From the NCBI RefSeq assembly GCF_000281045.1, contig NW_008246068.1, positions 691,067 through 731,826 on the forward strand: a DNA stretch of 40,760 bases, written 5' to 3'. The notes under the pieces were generated by a model. It had not been told where the DNA came from. It made no database searches and saw only the letters and a program-made list of their open reading frames with translations. Position 1 is the stretch's first letter. Each line of letters begins with the position of its first letter. Positions 8,411 through 18,984 of this stretch are shown piece after piece. This DNA is from Saprolegnia diclina VS20 (Eukaryota; Oomycota; Saprolegniomycetes; Saprolegniales; Saprolegniaceae). The position numbers were made by a program, and so were the translations under genes.

Positions 8411-11400
8411 ATGACGGTTCAACAGAGCTCGAGGGACGCCGCGTTTGTCGCATCCGGTACAGTGGGCGCGACTTGACTCGGAACCGGTACGGCGTCGTAA
8501 CCGTCCCGACACTCTCACAAGTCGTTCAACAGCAGGTTCACCTCGTGCCATCGGCGCCGATGCAGATTCAAGTTCGCCCGTCCGTGGCCACGGGTCCTGG
8601 CATCTCTTGCACATTTTCGCCTCAGCGATTTCACTGCCTTGGCCGCCGCCTCGTCGAGCTCGGTGGCATGCTCTCTGTCGTTGTTTCAATTGGCATCAGC
8701 ACCTGCGCCCTCGCTATCTTTGCCTCGTATCTCGAGACCGACTTTTTCGTGCCCAACTTTAGCTCAGCAACACCGATCCTCGTCGCCATCCTCAACCACC
8801 ACCTCGCTCTCTCCAGGTCCGGCGCTATCGACGTCCTTGCACCTCAATCCGCTTTTGTACCGTCACTTCAAGGCGCGAGTCCGGCGTATCCGCGCCTCAT
8901 CATGTACCAGGAGCTCACCCGTCTTCTTGATGGGGTGCGGGGTCTGCGACGCCTTGGCGCAACGCAGGTCGTCAAGATGGTCTCGCCCTACTGCTGGGCC
9001 GACCTCAACAAGACGTACGAGCTCGCATACACGACCAAGCGCCAAGCGCGATGTGCTCTGTATGAAGCCACGAACGGCGCTGTACACCTCGAGACGGTGC
9101 TCCGCAACATTGATTTCAGCGGCTTTCTGGACGCGACCCAAGGACTCTTTCTGTCGACTATAGCGCATCCGATTGCGCAAAGTGGGTCGGCTGGCGCAGC
9201 GTGGCTCTCGACTCTAGAGACGCACGTGTGGACGCCCGAGGCAGACGAAGTGGCACTCTGGGCGTCGTACGGGCTTGAGCGCTATACGCTGCAGTACGGC
9301 ACCGGTATCAGCATCGGCGTGTCCGAGTCGATCTGGGTCGAGACAGCACTCGGACAGATATTGTCGTTGCCGCTCAAGACAATATCGACGACCAATCGGT
9401 GGACGTTTCGAACGACCAAGGTCCTCTACAATCTCTTGTACAACGACTTGTACGCCATTGGGTCCAACCAGAGTCTCGTTCGGGGTACGACCAACTACTT
9501 TGGCGACGTGGACGCGAGTCAGATTGAGGCGTTCGCTATGCAACCTCCGCTCAAACCAGTACAACAGGCCATCCACAACAACCTCGGACCGTTCGGCAGC
9601 ATTGACGTCAAGTGGGTACCGCCACCACCGCGCCTCCTCACCGCTGTGCAAGCGTTTGAAGCGACCCTCGTCGCAGCACTTGTGACGTCGACCACAATGC
9701 CATCGGTCGACATGTCCCGCGAGACGCTGCTCGTGACGCCACGCCGCTGGCTAAATCGTGAGCTCGGCTTTGTCTCGGGCAATCCCATGTGCACTCTGGG
9801 ACGACCGCAGAGCTTTGTGCAGCAAACATTTCGATTCGACGACGTCTGCGGCAGCCAGGCACCGTTGACCCTCGAGTGGCACAGCTTCAACGCTGTCTTT
9901 GCACTTTGGCTTCTCGGTGGCTCGGTGTCGACGACTGACGTCTGTGCGTCATGTCCCACCGACTCGATGGCCTGCCAACGACTAGTGACCAAAGCCAAAA
10001 CGCTCTATGACGCATTGTCTCTACCACTGCTGGACCCGGCGTTGCTATCAGATCTTATATCGCTGGACATTGGGTTCCTCCAGATCTTTTACACCAACCA
10101 GACAGCCATCGCTGTCGACCAGCAGCGGCTCCTCGCNNNNNNNNNNNNNNNNNNNNNNNNNNNNNNNNNNNNNNNNNNNNNNNNNNNNNNNNNNNNNNNN
10201 NNNNNNNNNNNNNNNNNNNNNNNNNNNNNNNNNNNNNNNNNNNNNNNNNNNNGTGACTTCGTACACGCTCCTCTCTGGCTTGTACGCTCCGGTGGTCGCT
10301 GACCCGATCGTACCACCGGCGGCACTTGGCCCGTACCTATGGTACCTTGCGACCATCACGACAGGCACGCTTACCATTCTCTCCGGGCTTGTCTTTGGAC
10401 TGCGCAGTGTGAGCGGCAGCGCTGACTACGACTGGTTTCACTTTAGTCCTTTAGTCGCATCGGTGTGGGTGAGTCGAAATCTACTAATATGTCGCAGTGT
10501 TGCGGCCATTCTGTGCTTGGCCACGGTGCCACTCGACACAATGTCTTTGCATGGAATCACACGTCTCGTGCTAGCGCCGCGGTCGATTTGGATATCGATC
10601 GTGTTGGCACTGGACAGCCTCTGGCTCGCCCACGTGGCCCACGGCGTGCTGCTTCCACTGAGTGCCGCCAGGTCTGCGCTGCCAATTCCGTTGCTTGGCT
10701 GTCTCGCGATCGGCTTAATCGACCAGTTGGCGCCTGTCGCCTTGACGACTCAGCTCGGCCGAGAGTGTTATGCTGTCAACATGGACCAAATGACGTATTG
10801 TGTCAATGGCAGCATCAGCGTCGGCAGTTTGGAACGAAGTGTGGTTCTCGGAGCGGTCGTTGGAGCGGCCATTACCGCGTCATTTCTCTGGTCGCTTTGG
10901 TTCCCGGATATTCGTGCGTCGCCTCGCCCAAGTGCTCTAATACCCCCGATGGCACCGCTGCACGTCGCTACGACGGGCCACCGACTGAGCTTGGTCACGG
11001 CGGTCATGTGCGGTCTCGTGCCGCTGACCTGGCGAAACCGCGTTCACGTGTTTGATCTCAAGCTGTGGCTTCTTATTCAGTCAAATGACGAAGCGCTGGA
11101 TGCTACTAGTACGTTACGAGACCTCGCCATAGTGCTGTCATTCAGCGAACCGTCGATCCTATCGCTACCTTCGAGGGTCTCTCATTCCGTCTTGGGCCGC
11201 AAGTCTGTTCAGCGATTCCTCCGGTGCACAGGTTTAGGCTACATTGGCATCACTCTCTGGAGTAACGCTGCCTACCTGAGCGTCCTGGAGACAGCGCTGG
11301 CCAACGACTATGGCTGGGCCGGCTTCAACGCTACTGGCATGCACGCCTTCCTTGCCAATACGTTCAACCGCCAGCTCCTCACGTCCACTGACGCTTCGAT

Positions 11401-13837
11401 TGCACTGCACGACCCAGCGTTCGGGGACCCACTGCAGTCATACAACTCGTCCGCCACCACCGTCGCGTGGTATCCCACGGTGGCGCGCCGGTACCTCTTC
11501 AATGCGTCGGCGCCGTTGCAAGAGCTAGTGGCTGGTCTCCGGGCCATGCATCCGTGTCAAATGCCGTGGATGTTTACGCAGTACTGCTGGCTCGACCTAG
11601 ATCGGACGTGGGAGATGGCCAGCACGAGCCAGCGACAGGCTCGGTGCGCAGCTCTCAGCCAGCTCAATGGCGCCCGGTACCTCGAGACGAGTCTGCGCAA
11701 TCTACAAGACTGGACGGTGTGGCGATCGTGCTGGGGCACCTCGTTCGATATTGGTATGGGCAACGACTTGGCCGCGTCTGTCGAGGGTCGTCAGTGGCTG
11801 CAGCATGTCCAGTCAAATACTCTGTCCGTACCAGAAGAAGTCGAGTACTGGGCGAGCCATGACATCTCGGTATTCTTGTTGCAGTGGCAAAACTTCAAAG
11901 ACACGGGTCTCAGTGATTCGATGGTCATCTCGACGCCGTTCGGTCTCTCGTACAGTCTGCCGATCAGTGAGCGCCGAGGCATCGTGCACCTCGACTACCA
12001 GACGTCGCATCGTATGTACTGGGGACTCGCGAGCGACCTCTGGGCCGTGAGCAATAATGCGACCAGCGTCGGTGGCTTGTCGCTCTTGCGCAACAGTCCC
12101 CACTTTGCCTTTGCGAATGCGACACGCGCGAGTTTGCTCTTTGAAAATCTGACGCTCTCGTCGCCGCTGAACGCTGGTTTGGCACTCTATGACACATGTT
12201 TGGGACCATTTGGCGCTGTCGACATGGTGTACGTAAGCTGTCCAGCGTCGCTGCTTGCGTTCTACCGCTACGTTCTGCACACGATCGCGACTGCAACTAG
12301 CACCAACCTTGAAGCGCAGAAGCAATTTCTCAATCTGCCGGCCAAGACATACATTGGTCAGCTGCCGCAGGCTCTGCTCAATGACACAAGCGTGCGCCTC
12401 GTGGGGGGTAACCTCATGTGCGGCAGCGACCTTCCGGGAACCCCACCATCAGGCGCACTGCTGACGCTCTTTGGTATCGATACGGTGTGTGGCTGGGGGT
12501 ACCTGGACTTCTTTACCCCATCTAGGACCGGTCTTATCTTTGCCCTCGCGGCCTTTGACGCAGTACATCAACTTCAGCCAACGTTCGACTTCGCCGCTTT
12601 TTGTGCAAGTGATGTGTACGCCGAGCCCAACTGCGAGGCCATCTACCACGCGTCCTATTCATACGCAAGAACATTCTTGTCGGATTCAACAACGCTCAAA
12701 GCATTGGCAGTTGCAGCCGAGACTGACACCCGATCTCTCTCGATCGAGACGACCCAGTACATCAACCGCAGAGGCGTCATCGAGCTATACCGAATCAATA
12801 TTCTGGAGCCAACCGACCGCCCCTGGACGTGCTTTGGCTGGAACTATCTCGCCGAGTGGGTTGTCGGTCAGCGCGAAGTTGTCTCGTTTCAAGGCGACGG
12901 CGGCACGGTCACGAGCATGTCCCGCTTCACGCCCCTCTCAACGCTCTTGCCAACCGAAGCGGCGATCCCGACACGCCTCTCGTACGTCTGTCAGCAGTGT
13001 GTCCGGTACGTCACGGGCGCCATCATGGTGGGTGCGGGAGTTGCTGCCTACTATGCTATCTTTGTTTGCCGCGGCTACATTGAAGGCATGAACCTCTTCG
13101 CGCTAAACCGACTCATTGGCCACGCGTGGATTGGTCGGACGCTGCTCATCATCCGAGGTATCACGGCGCTTTGGCTGCTCAACACACCGCCCTTGCAGCT
13201 CCAGGCATTCGGCGTCGGTGCTCGCTTTCAAGTGTCGGCGCCAGAATGGTTTCCGACTCTCCTGGCTTCGTCCGAGCTCACATGGCTGGTCTACATCGCC
13301 AACGACCTCTTCAGCTGTGTCACACGGCAGTACACGCGATTGTATGCGTGGAAGAGCTCGGTCGCAGCGTGCTTGGTCGCGGCCGCCTGGTCGTTCATGG
13401 ACCCCCGAGAGTACACTGCCTACGTGCGCCGAAGCTGCCGGTACATTGACATGGACGTAGCTCTGGAGTGTACGAGCGGCTACGTTGAGCTCGGTCATGG
13501 AAGCCGCGTCGGCGTTGACGTCGGTCTCTGTCTCGGCTGTGTCTTTTTGGCGGCTTGTGTCGAGCGACTGCGATACCCCAAGCTCCCGTTCGTGCCAACG
13601 CCATCGCTTCTTCTAAACACCACTAGTGTCTACTCGTCCAACATGACCAACTGGATCGTCCATGGCCACGCGTACATGGACCGCATGACTGCCGTCATGG
13701 GCGGCCTTGTGACGTGGCGCTACCACGGTGTTTTGCACGTGTTTGATATCAAGAGCTGGCGCACATTTGTCGTCGTGCCCGAGGCCGAGTGTCCGTTTGA
13801 GTTCGGCGCCGTCCTGCCTCTTCATCGTACTTGCTAG
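8411..13837 (+). CDS. Giant multi-pass membrane protein made of two tandem ectodomain/TM modules
   Basis: About 1,790 residues. I propose a short exon 8411-8456, an intron 8457-8521 and a long exon from 8522; an N gap (10137-10252) interrupts it and the frame changes across the gap. Each module has an N-terminal hydrophobic helix, a large Cys-containing ectodomain, a cluster of membrane helices and a cytosolic VHVFD[LI]K segment. Module 1 and 2 matches include YCWADLNKTYELA / YCWLDLDRTWEMA, KRQARCAL / QRQARCAA, NGAVHLETVLRN / NGARYLETSLRN, LGPFGSID / LGPFGAVD, GNPMC / GNLMC, LLICRSVAAI / LLIIRGITAL and HVFDLKLW / HVFDIKSW. There are many N-X-S/T sites. I know no characterised family; similar large membrane proteins are typical of Saprolegniales. 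A surface receptor or adhesion role is only a guess. Confidence 0.8.
10137..10252. other. Assembly gap (116 N) inside the giant membrane protein gene
   Basis: N characters replace coding sequence at the end of the module 1 ectodomain. The frame is continuous into the gap on the left and open on the right in another frame, so the true length should be 1 modulo 3 if no intron is hidden. The equivalent stretch of module 2 is roughly 36-39 residues, close to the N count. Confidence 0.95.
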
Positions 13838-14192
13838 CTGCCTTGTATACTCATACTTCAGTGCCATTTGAAAAGTGGGGTTTTGACCTGCGTCCAGACA
13901 CGATATCGCCTCTGCGATCGCGTCGATCGACAAAAATGCGAGTAAAGGAGACTCAGAGAGTTGAAAATGTCATTCTGCCACGTGCAGCAGAATAAGCATG
14001 GAAGGGACTACAGTGTCGTCGACCACAACACTTATAACAGAGATATTTTATAAGGACTAGAGTCGCTACTTTGAAACTACATGAACGACCCTAACCCGCT
14101 TTGACACGCTGCAACCCGAGCCCTCGCCACCACAGCGTACACAAAGTCGATACAGATAACGACGACTAAATAATAATGTACGGTGCATCAGC
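13838..14192. other. Tail-to-tail spacer
   Basis: This interval holds the 3' flanks of the giant membrane protein gene (+) and the FYVE-like/GAF gene (-). It is AT-richer than its surroundings and I see no gene or structured RNA in it. Confidence 0.5.
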
Positions 14193-16487
14193 TTACAGGA
14201 GCGCGACGCGGCTCCGCTGCTCCATGAGGGCCAACATGTCGGCGGCGACGCGCGCCATCTTGTCCTTGGCCGTCGCAGCCATACGGCCGCGGGGCATGTC
14301 GTCTGCGATCGACAACGTGCCGAGTTCAATGCCGTCACTCGTCACGAGCGGCACACCATAGAAAAAGCGAATGTTCTCGGCGCCCGTGACGCGCGGCGAC
14401 GCGGCAAACCGCGCGTCCACGCTCGCATCCGAGACAAACATGGGTGTCCGGCTCGAGAGCACGGCCAGGTTCAGCGCACACGCCGGCGAAATCATGTGCG
14501 GCACGTTGTCGCCAAACGCCGCCTTGAGGATGCACTGGCCCTTGTAGACGACGCACACATACGCTTGGGCGACCTCGACATCCTGCACGAGCGACTCGCA
14601 CATGGCGTCCAGCACCGCGTTCATCTCGTGGTCGACAAAGATGTTTTGCCGGAGCTGCTCGGCTTCCTGCGAATGTTGCAGCGTAATCTCCATCTGAATC
14701 GAGCTGCGCGTACGGCCCATTGGTGTCCGCGGTGACGACGCCGACACGGCGCGGGGCGGCGGCACCGCCGATGCCTTTGTCGGTGGTGGTGTCACAAACG
14801 TGGTCCGCGCTGGTGTCGGCATGACCATCGTCTTGGGCTGCGGCATGCTCGCCCGGCTCGGCAGAGTACTGGGCGGCGTAGGCCGTGGCGGTGCTTCGCT
14901 CTCAGAGCTCGAGAGACGGTCAAAGCGACCACTGTGGTCTTGCGCCTTGTAGTCGCTGCCGCGCGGCGTTCGAAAGCCGGTCCAGAGATCAATCTTTGGG
15001 CGCGCTGTCGGTGTCGTCGTCGTTGTCATTGGTGCTGACGAGGAGGACGAGGATGACGTTGGCGTCGTGCTTTTCGGCGTCATGAACGAGTGGCGCAGGT
15101 TCCGAGGCGTCGTGCTCTCTTCCGGCAGCGACTGCAGCAGCTGCATGACATCGGTTTGGCAGAACGACTGGCTCGAGCCGTCTTCGCTGAGCTCGCTAAT
15201 CCGATGCAAAAGCTCTTCGTGGGTCGCAATTTTGGAGTGCTTGAGCGCCTGCACGAGCTGCTTGCCTGCTCGGCTCACGCGCTGCTGGCGGGCACTCGGT
15301 CGGCGCATCGAGCCAGTCGGTGCGACCGGTGTCGCGGCCGCCGTCAGCGACGTGGTCGCGAGCACCTTGTTGGTTAAAATGTACTTGGCCTTGCACTGCT
15401 CGTAGCAGACACGACACACGCGGAGCTCAAAGCAAACGCCGTTCGTCGACTCGACGCGCTCAATGCTCGAGCACGCGTGGCAAAAGTTGAGGCCGCAGAG
15501 CCGGCACACGACCTGTTTGCGGAGCGGCGTGCGCTTGAGACAGCGCGTGCACGCGTCCGAGTGGAGCGCGGTGGCGTCGACCGTTGTGATGTGCGCTGCG
15601 AGGCGTCGTCGGACAACGGCATCGGCGAGGATCGCAAGGCCTTTCGCCAGCCGGTGGAGCACATGGTGACCGAACGCGCCGGGCGACGACGACCCGCTCG
15701 GCTTTGGCCCGAAATGGTTGCCATAAAACGCCATTTGGACGCGGTCGGAGCCGACGTCTTCAATGTGGTAGCCAAAGAGGAGCGACGTGACGTGCTGGAG
15801 CTTGCATTTCGCGTCGACCATGCGGTACACGAGCGGGTTGTCGAGCGATTTGAAGGCGCGGAGCACCGACGACGGCGACGGTTGCTGCATCGCATCCAGA
15901 AACACCAAGTCGTGCCGCGTCCGCGAAAAGAAGCGTTTGGTTTCAAACTTGGCGTGCTTGATGGCGCCGGCCAGGCTGCGCTTCGGGACTTCGTCCCGGT
16001 CGCTTTGGCTGCTCGGGACGTCCGAGACAACGGTGGCGCTGTCGTCGTCGTCGTCGCGCACACACGGTGCGACGCCGGTCGCTAGCCGGCGCGCGGTTTT
16101 GACCTCAATGAGCTCGGCGCCAAAGATACGAGCGAGGAACGCTTGAAAGCCGAGCTGCGCGTCGCACGAAAAAACGTTGAGCACCTCGGCGAGCGACGCA
16201 GTGAGGAGCGTCGACGCAAACACCGTGTACGTAGCGGTCGCGCTGCTATAGTCGGACCGGATCGGCGTCTCGTTGTGCCGAAGTAGGTCGTGCTGGATCG
16301 CAATCTTCTGGCGGATGTGGCGCGTGATCGACTCGCCGCGCATGAGGACGGCGTCGTCCGTCATCTTTTTCGCGTCTTCGAGAAATGTGCGCGGCCATCG
16401 CTCCAACTCGGCCGACGCCCGCGTCGTCCGCGTCTGCTGCGCCGTCCGCCGAAAGTGCTCGCTGCCGTTCTGCGACCCGAGGAACAT
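14193..16487 (-). CDS. FYVE-like zinc-finger protein with C-terminal GAF domain
   Basis: Single exon, 764 aa, from the ATG at 16487-16485. The N-terminal 310 residues resemble the START-like lipid-binding region that precedes FYVE fingers in many oomycete proteins; that match is loose. The finger (about 312-365) keeps eight Zn-ligand cysteines as four CxxC pairs: CTRC, CRLC, CHAC and CRVC. However, the PI3P-binding basic motif R(R/K)HHCR reads RKQVVCR and the WxxD motif is absent, so PI3P binding is doubtful. A Ser/Thr/Pro-rich linker (about 400-600), probably disordered, follows. The last 140 residues form a GAF domain (LDAMCESLVQD, FVSDASVDARF, FFYGVPLVTSDG, ELGTLSIAD), a small-molecule-binding fold. 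Two AACGCGTT palindromes lie upstream. A lipid-to-ligand signalling role is inference. Confidence 0.85.
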   Translation of the reverse strand: MFLGSQNGSEHFRRTAQQTRTTRASAELERWPRTFLEDAKKMTDDAVLMRGESITRHIRQKIAIQHDLLRHNETPIRSDYSSATATYTVFASTLLTASLAEVLNVFSCDAQLGFQAFLARIFGAELIEVKTARRLATGVAPCVRDDDDDSATVVSDVPSSQSDRDEVPKRSLAGAIKHAKFETKRFFSRTRHDLVFLDAMQQPSPSSVLRAFKSLDNPLVYRMVDAKCKLQHVTSLLFGYHIEDVGSDRVQMAFYGNHFGPKPSGSSSPGAFGHHVLHRLAKGLAILADAVVRRRLAAHITTVDATALHSDACTRCLKRTPLRKQVVCRLCGLNFCHACSSIERVESTNGVCFELRVCRVCYEQCKAKYILTNKVLATTSLTAAATPVAPTGSMRRPSARQQRVSRAGKQLVQALKHSKIATHEELLHRISELSEDGSSQSFCQTDVMQLLQSLPEESTTPRNLRHSFMTPKSTTPTSSSSSSSAPMTTTTTPTARPKIDLWTGFRTPRGSDYKAQDHSGRFDRLSSSESEAPPRPTPPSTLPSRASMPQPKTMVMPTPARTTFVTPPPTKASAVPPPRAVSASSPRTPMGRTRSSIQMEITLQHSQEAEQLRQNIFVDHEMNAVLDAMCESLVQDVEVAQAYVCVVYKGQCILKAAFGDNVPHMISPACALNLAVLSSRTPMFVSDASVDARFAASPRVTGAENIRFFYGVPLVTSDGIELGTLSIADDMPRGRMAATAKDKMARVAADMLALMEQRSRVALL

Positions 16488-16610
16488 GCTGGCGCAAATG
16501 CAAGACTGGCGCGCGATGCGGAATCCAACGCGCTCAGATGTCGATGTGACTCACCGCACGCAGATCAGTCCTCGTGGGCGTGACAGAGGCGTTTAACAGA
16601 TGTTTAACGT

Positions 16611-16623
16611 ACTTTAACGCGTT
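16611..16623. promoter_or_regulatory. ACTTTAACGCGTT element, copy 1
   Basis: A 13-bp word containing the palindrome AACGCGTT (core ACGCGT, the MluI cell-cycle box core in fungi). It lies 124 bp upstream of the FYVE-like/GAF start. An identical 13-mer is at 16776-16788. Two further GTTTAAC words are at 16591-16597 and 16602-16608. Confidence 0.35.
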
Positions 16624-16775
16624 TCGCAGCAGGCCGAGTAATGTGATCACACGACGCTATTGCGCGCATCGTGCTTCGTTGCCGCGCACCCGCACTTGCA
16701 AGTGGTTTTCGTGTAGGAGAGGTTGACCGCCACGCCGAAAGGACGCCCCAATCCACTTCAAAATCGCGTCCAGTG

Positions 16776-16788
16776 ACTTTAACGCGTT
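16776..16788. promoter_or_regulatory. ACTTTAACGCGTT element, copy 2
   Basis: Exact repeat of the 13-mer at 16611-16623, 165 bp further upstream of the FYVE-like/GAF gene. Exact repetition of a word with a palindromic core suggests a binding site; no factor is known from the sequence. Confidence 0.35.
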
Positions 16789-17337
16789 CAACGTCAAGGC
16801 GCCAATAGAAAGTGCAAGGTCACCAAAAGGTAATGTCGGAAAGGCGGCGATTGTGGTTTCGCAGCCGTTGACACCACTACAGTACGCGTGGACGCGTCGA
16901 CCCGACTAGAATGCATCAGCCAATCGACTAGAATGGACTTGCTGCACTGACTAGGAGGCGTGGCTTGGTGCAGGGAGCCGCCGTGGGCTGCGGATCGACG
17001 GCCGTGTCCGCTACTTGGTTCTCACGCGCTCGAGGCATCGCGCGTCGCAGCCCGCCGTTGCAACTGCACTGGTTACTAACGCTGCGCGATGTGTGGGACC
17101 GGATGTGAGCAATGTGGCGCAGTCCGGATCGACGCGACCGTCGTACAACCACGATAACCGTGGTCGCTTCCGGCTCTTGTCGTGGGACTCGCTCGTGTGT
17201 CATACCGCCGTCGACACTAGTGCGGTGGTCAGCACAACGACGGTGTCGTCGACGCAGCCCCTTTCCTATGCGATCGCTGCGTCGTAGGCTTGCGAAACAA
17301 GGCTGGTGACGCGACCTCGTCCTCGCATCGGGCAGGT

Positions 17338-17364
17338 GGGGAGCTTGGGTGGGGAGCGGTGGGG
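17338..17364 (+). other. Predicted G-quadruplex tract
   Basis: Runs GGGG (17338-17341), GGG (17347-17349), GGGG (17351-17354) and GGGG (17361-17364) have loops of 5, 1 and 6 nt, meeting the standard quadruplex pattern. They form part of an imperfect gtggggag repetition in a gene-poor interval. Confidence 0.45.
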
Positions 17365-18599
17365 AGTGTCCAGCGAGAATGTACATGAATATGATTTTGA
17401 TCGTGTAGACAGCGTAGTCGGGAGTTGTAGCCGGTCGGCGAGCCGGTGGCCAAGGCCAAGGCCACTCGACGACGTTGTTGCTGCTAATACCAGTATCAAG
17501 GCTCGAGGGTTTATTCCGCAACAGCGATGCTGTCAACGGCCACTTTGCCAGAACGCCATCGTGCATGACGATGCGGCACATGTCTATGAACTGGCAGCGC
17601 CGTCGACGCTGGGGCTTGCAAACGCTGTACCGAAACAGCAACCCGACGCTGTTTCTCAACAAATAATAATGTTTATAAACCATACACGACATTACTCACG
17701 GCAACACAAAAACGTCCTTTTGCTGCACACGTAAACCCACCAAGACCATTACGTGAGCCAATCATCGAGCAGTATACAACGAAATCGGTCGGAGCTTGGA
17801 GAAGGAGCAAACAAGATGCGCATAGATTGTCCTTTAACTGTGTATATTGCTCGTCTTCTGTAGCTACACGGCAAATGACCAAATAGGTTTGTGCTGGAAT
17901 TTGCTGCATTGGCGACATGCTTGTGATCGAGTGAGAACTTATCTCAGATACGCTAGTGTACAGCAACCACAACCGACCAATCCCATCGCGGCACAGGGTC
18001 GGAACGCGATGTGATTGGTGCGATCTGTGTGCAATAGCACACCCGTGCGCGTGGTCGAGGATCACAGATTATTGTCTGTCGACTAGGGTACGATGTCTAG
18101 GGACCAAGACAACCAACGACCGTCGTCCGCGTCACAAAGCAATCGATCCTCCTCCTTCGTTCTTTTCCCATTAAAATGCCTGTTCAAATGGAATCTACTC
18201 GGTGCTCTTGATATACCTCACTAGAGTACTAGCTGAGAAGACACGCCGGCTGCAAGCGCCTTCAAGCCGCGCAAATGAGTGGCGTCCAGCCTGACAGAAA
18301 AATGCACGGGATTGCCCTCAATTCATTAAATTAGCTTGCGATTTGTATGATGAGTGTATAATTTTATTCGACCCCACGTGCTTCGATGCTCGCCGGAATA
18401 TCCTGTCACAATGAATCGCCGTGCGCCGCCAATACCCTCTGCAAATCCATATATTCCAAGATCCCTCTCAGAGCGCCCCCTTCTCCGTACGATCTCCACA
18501 CGCACAGCTAGCTAGCGAGCACCACGAATAGACGGCAAAAACACAGCAATCAACACGCGGACGAGGTCCACCAAGACGCACCTGCACGCTCGCACCTTG

Positions 18600-18812
18600 C
18601 TAGGACACCACGTATTGCCTCATGGCCTCGACAAACCCCAGGTCGCCGATCGCGTCAAAGCGAATACGCCTCTTTCGTCCTATGTACGCCCACTGCAACA
18701 GTACAGTGTATGCAAATGGCCGTAGAGGCGCAAGGTCCCCGTGCCGTTCAGAACGCGCTTCCATCGCCACGTTGAGCACTGGTAGATCCTGTGAGAATGT
18801 ATATCCTGTCAC
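18600..18812 (-). other. Orphan 70-codon open frame, possible gene fragment
   Basis: The minus-strand frame from about 18812 to 18600 has protein-like composition toward its end (VLLQWAYIGRKRRIRFDAIG, then GFVEAMRQYVV) and a stop. It has no recognisable domain. It lies just upstream of WDR5, so it could be a terminal exon, a relic of a lost gene, or chance. Confidence 0.2.
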
Positions 18813-18984
18813 AAACTATATCTGAAGCCAGTATAAATCCAGAGAGGTCCGCTTGCCGGGAGCTTTGGTGCGCAGTTTTTCGCTGCTTGTGGAGGTTCTA
18901 TGCCGCTAGGGCCTGGGCCGAGTCAGAGCAGTCCAGGAATCGAAGAGTAACGCGCGAGGTCCGTCGTCCGAGGCCAGCAGCAGC

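Larger units (their letters stand above)
16488..18984. other. Gene-poor interval, about 2.5 kb
   Basis: Divergent 5' flanks of the FYVE-like/GAF gene and WDR5. The longest open frame (17692-16928, minus, 254 codons) is Arg/Ser/Pro-rich and resembles nothing, so I do not call it. The interval contains two AACGCGTT palindromes, a four-run G tract at 17338-17364, an AGCCAATCA box at 17756-17764 and a 70-codon minus-strand frame at 18600-18812. No transposon, tRNA or rRNA was recognised. Confidence 0.45.

Noticed and set aside
10007-13837. Idea that the sequence right of the N gap is a separate gene from the left part
   Set aside because: The left part ends and the right part begins at collinear points of the module repeat, and the gap size matches the missing homologous stretch. 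One gene is the simpler reading.
16928-17692. 254-codon minus-strand open frame
   Set aside because: Composition is Arg/Ser/Pro-rich with no domain, it has no recognisable homologue pattern, and it overlaps the quadruplex tract. High-GC sequence yields such frames by chance.
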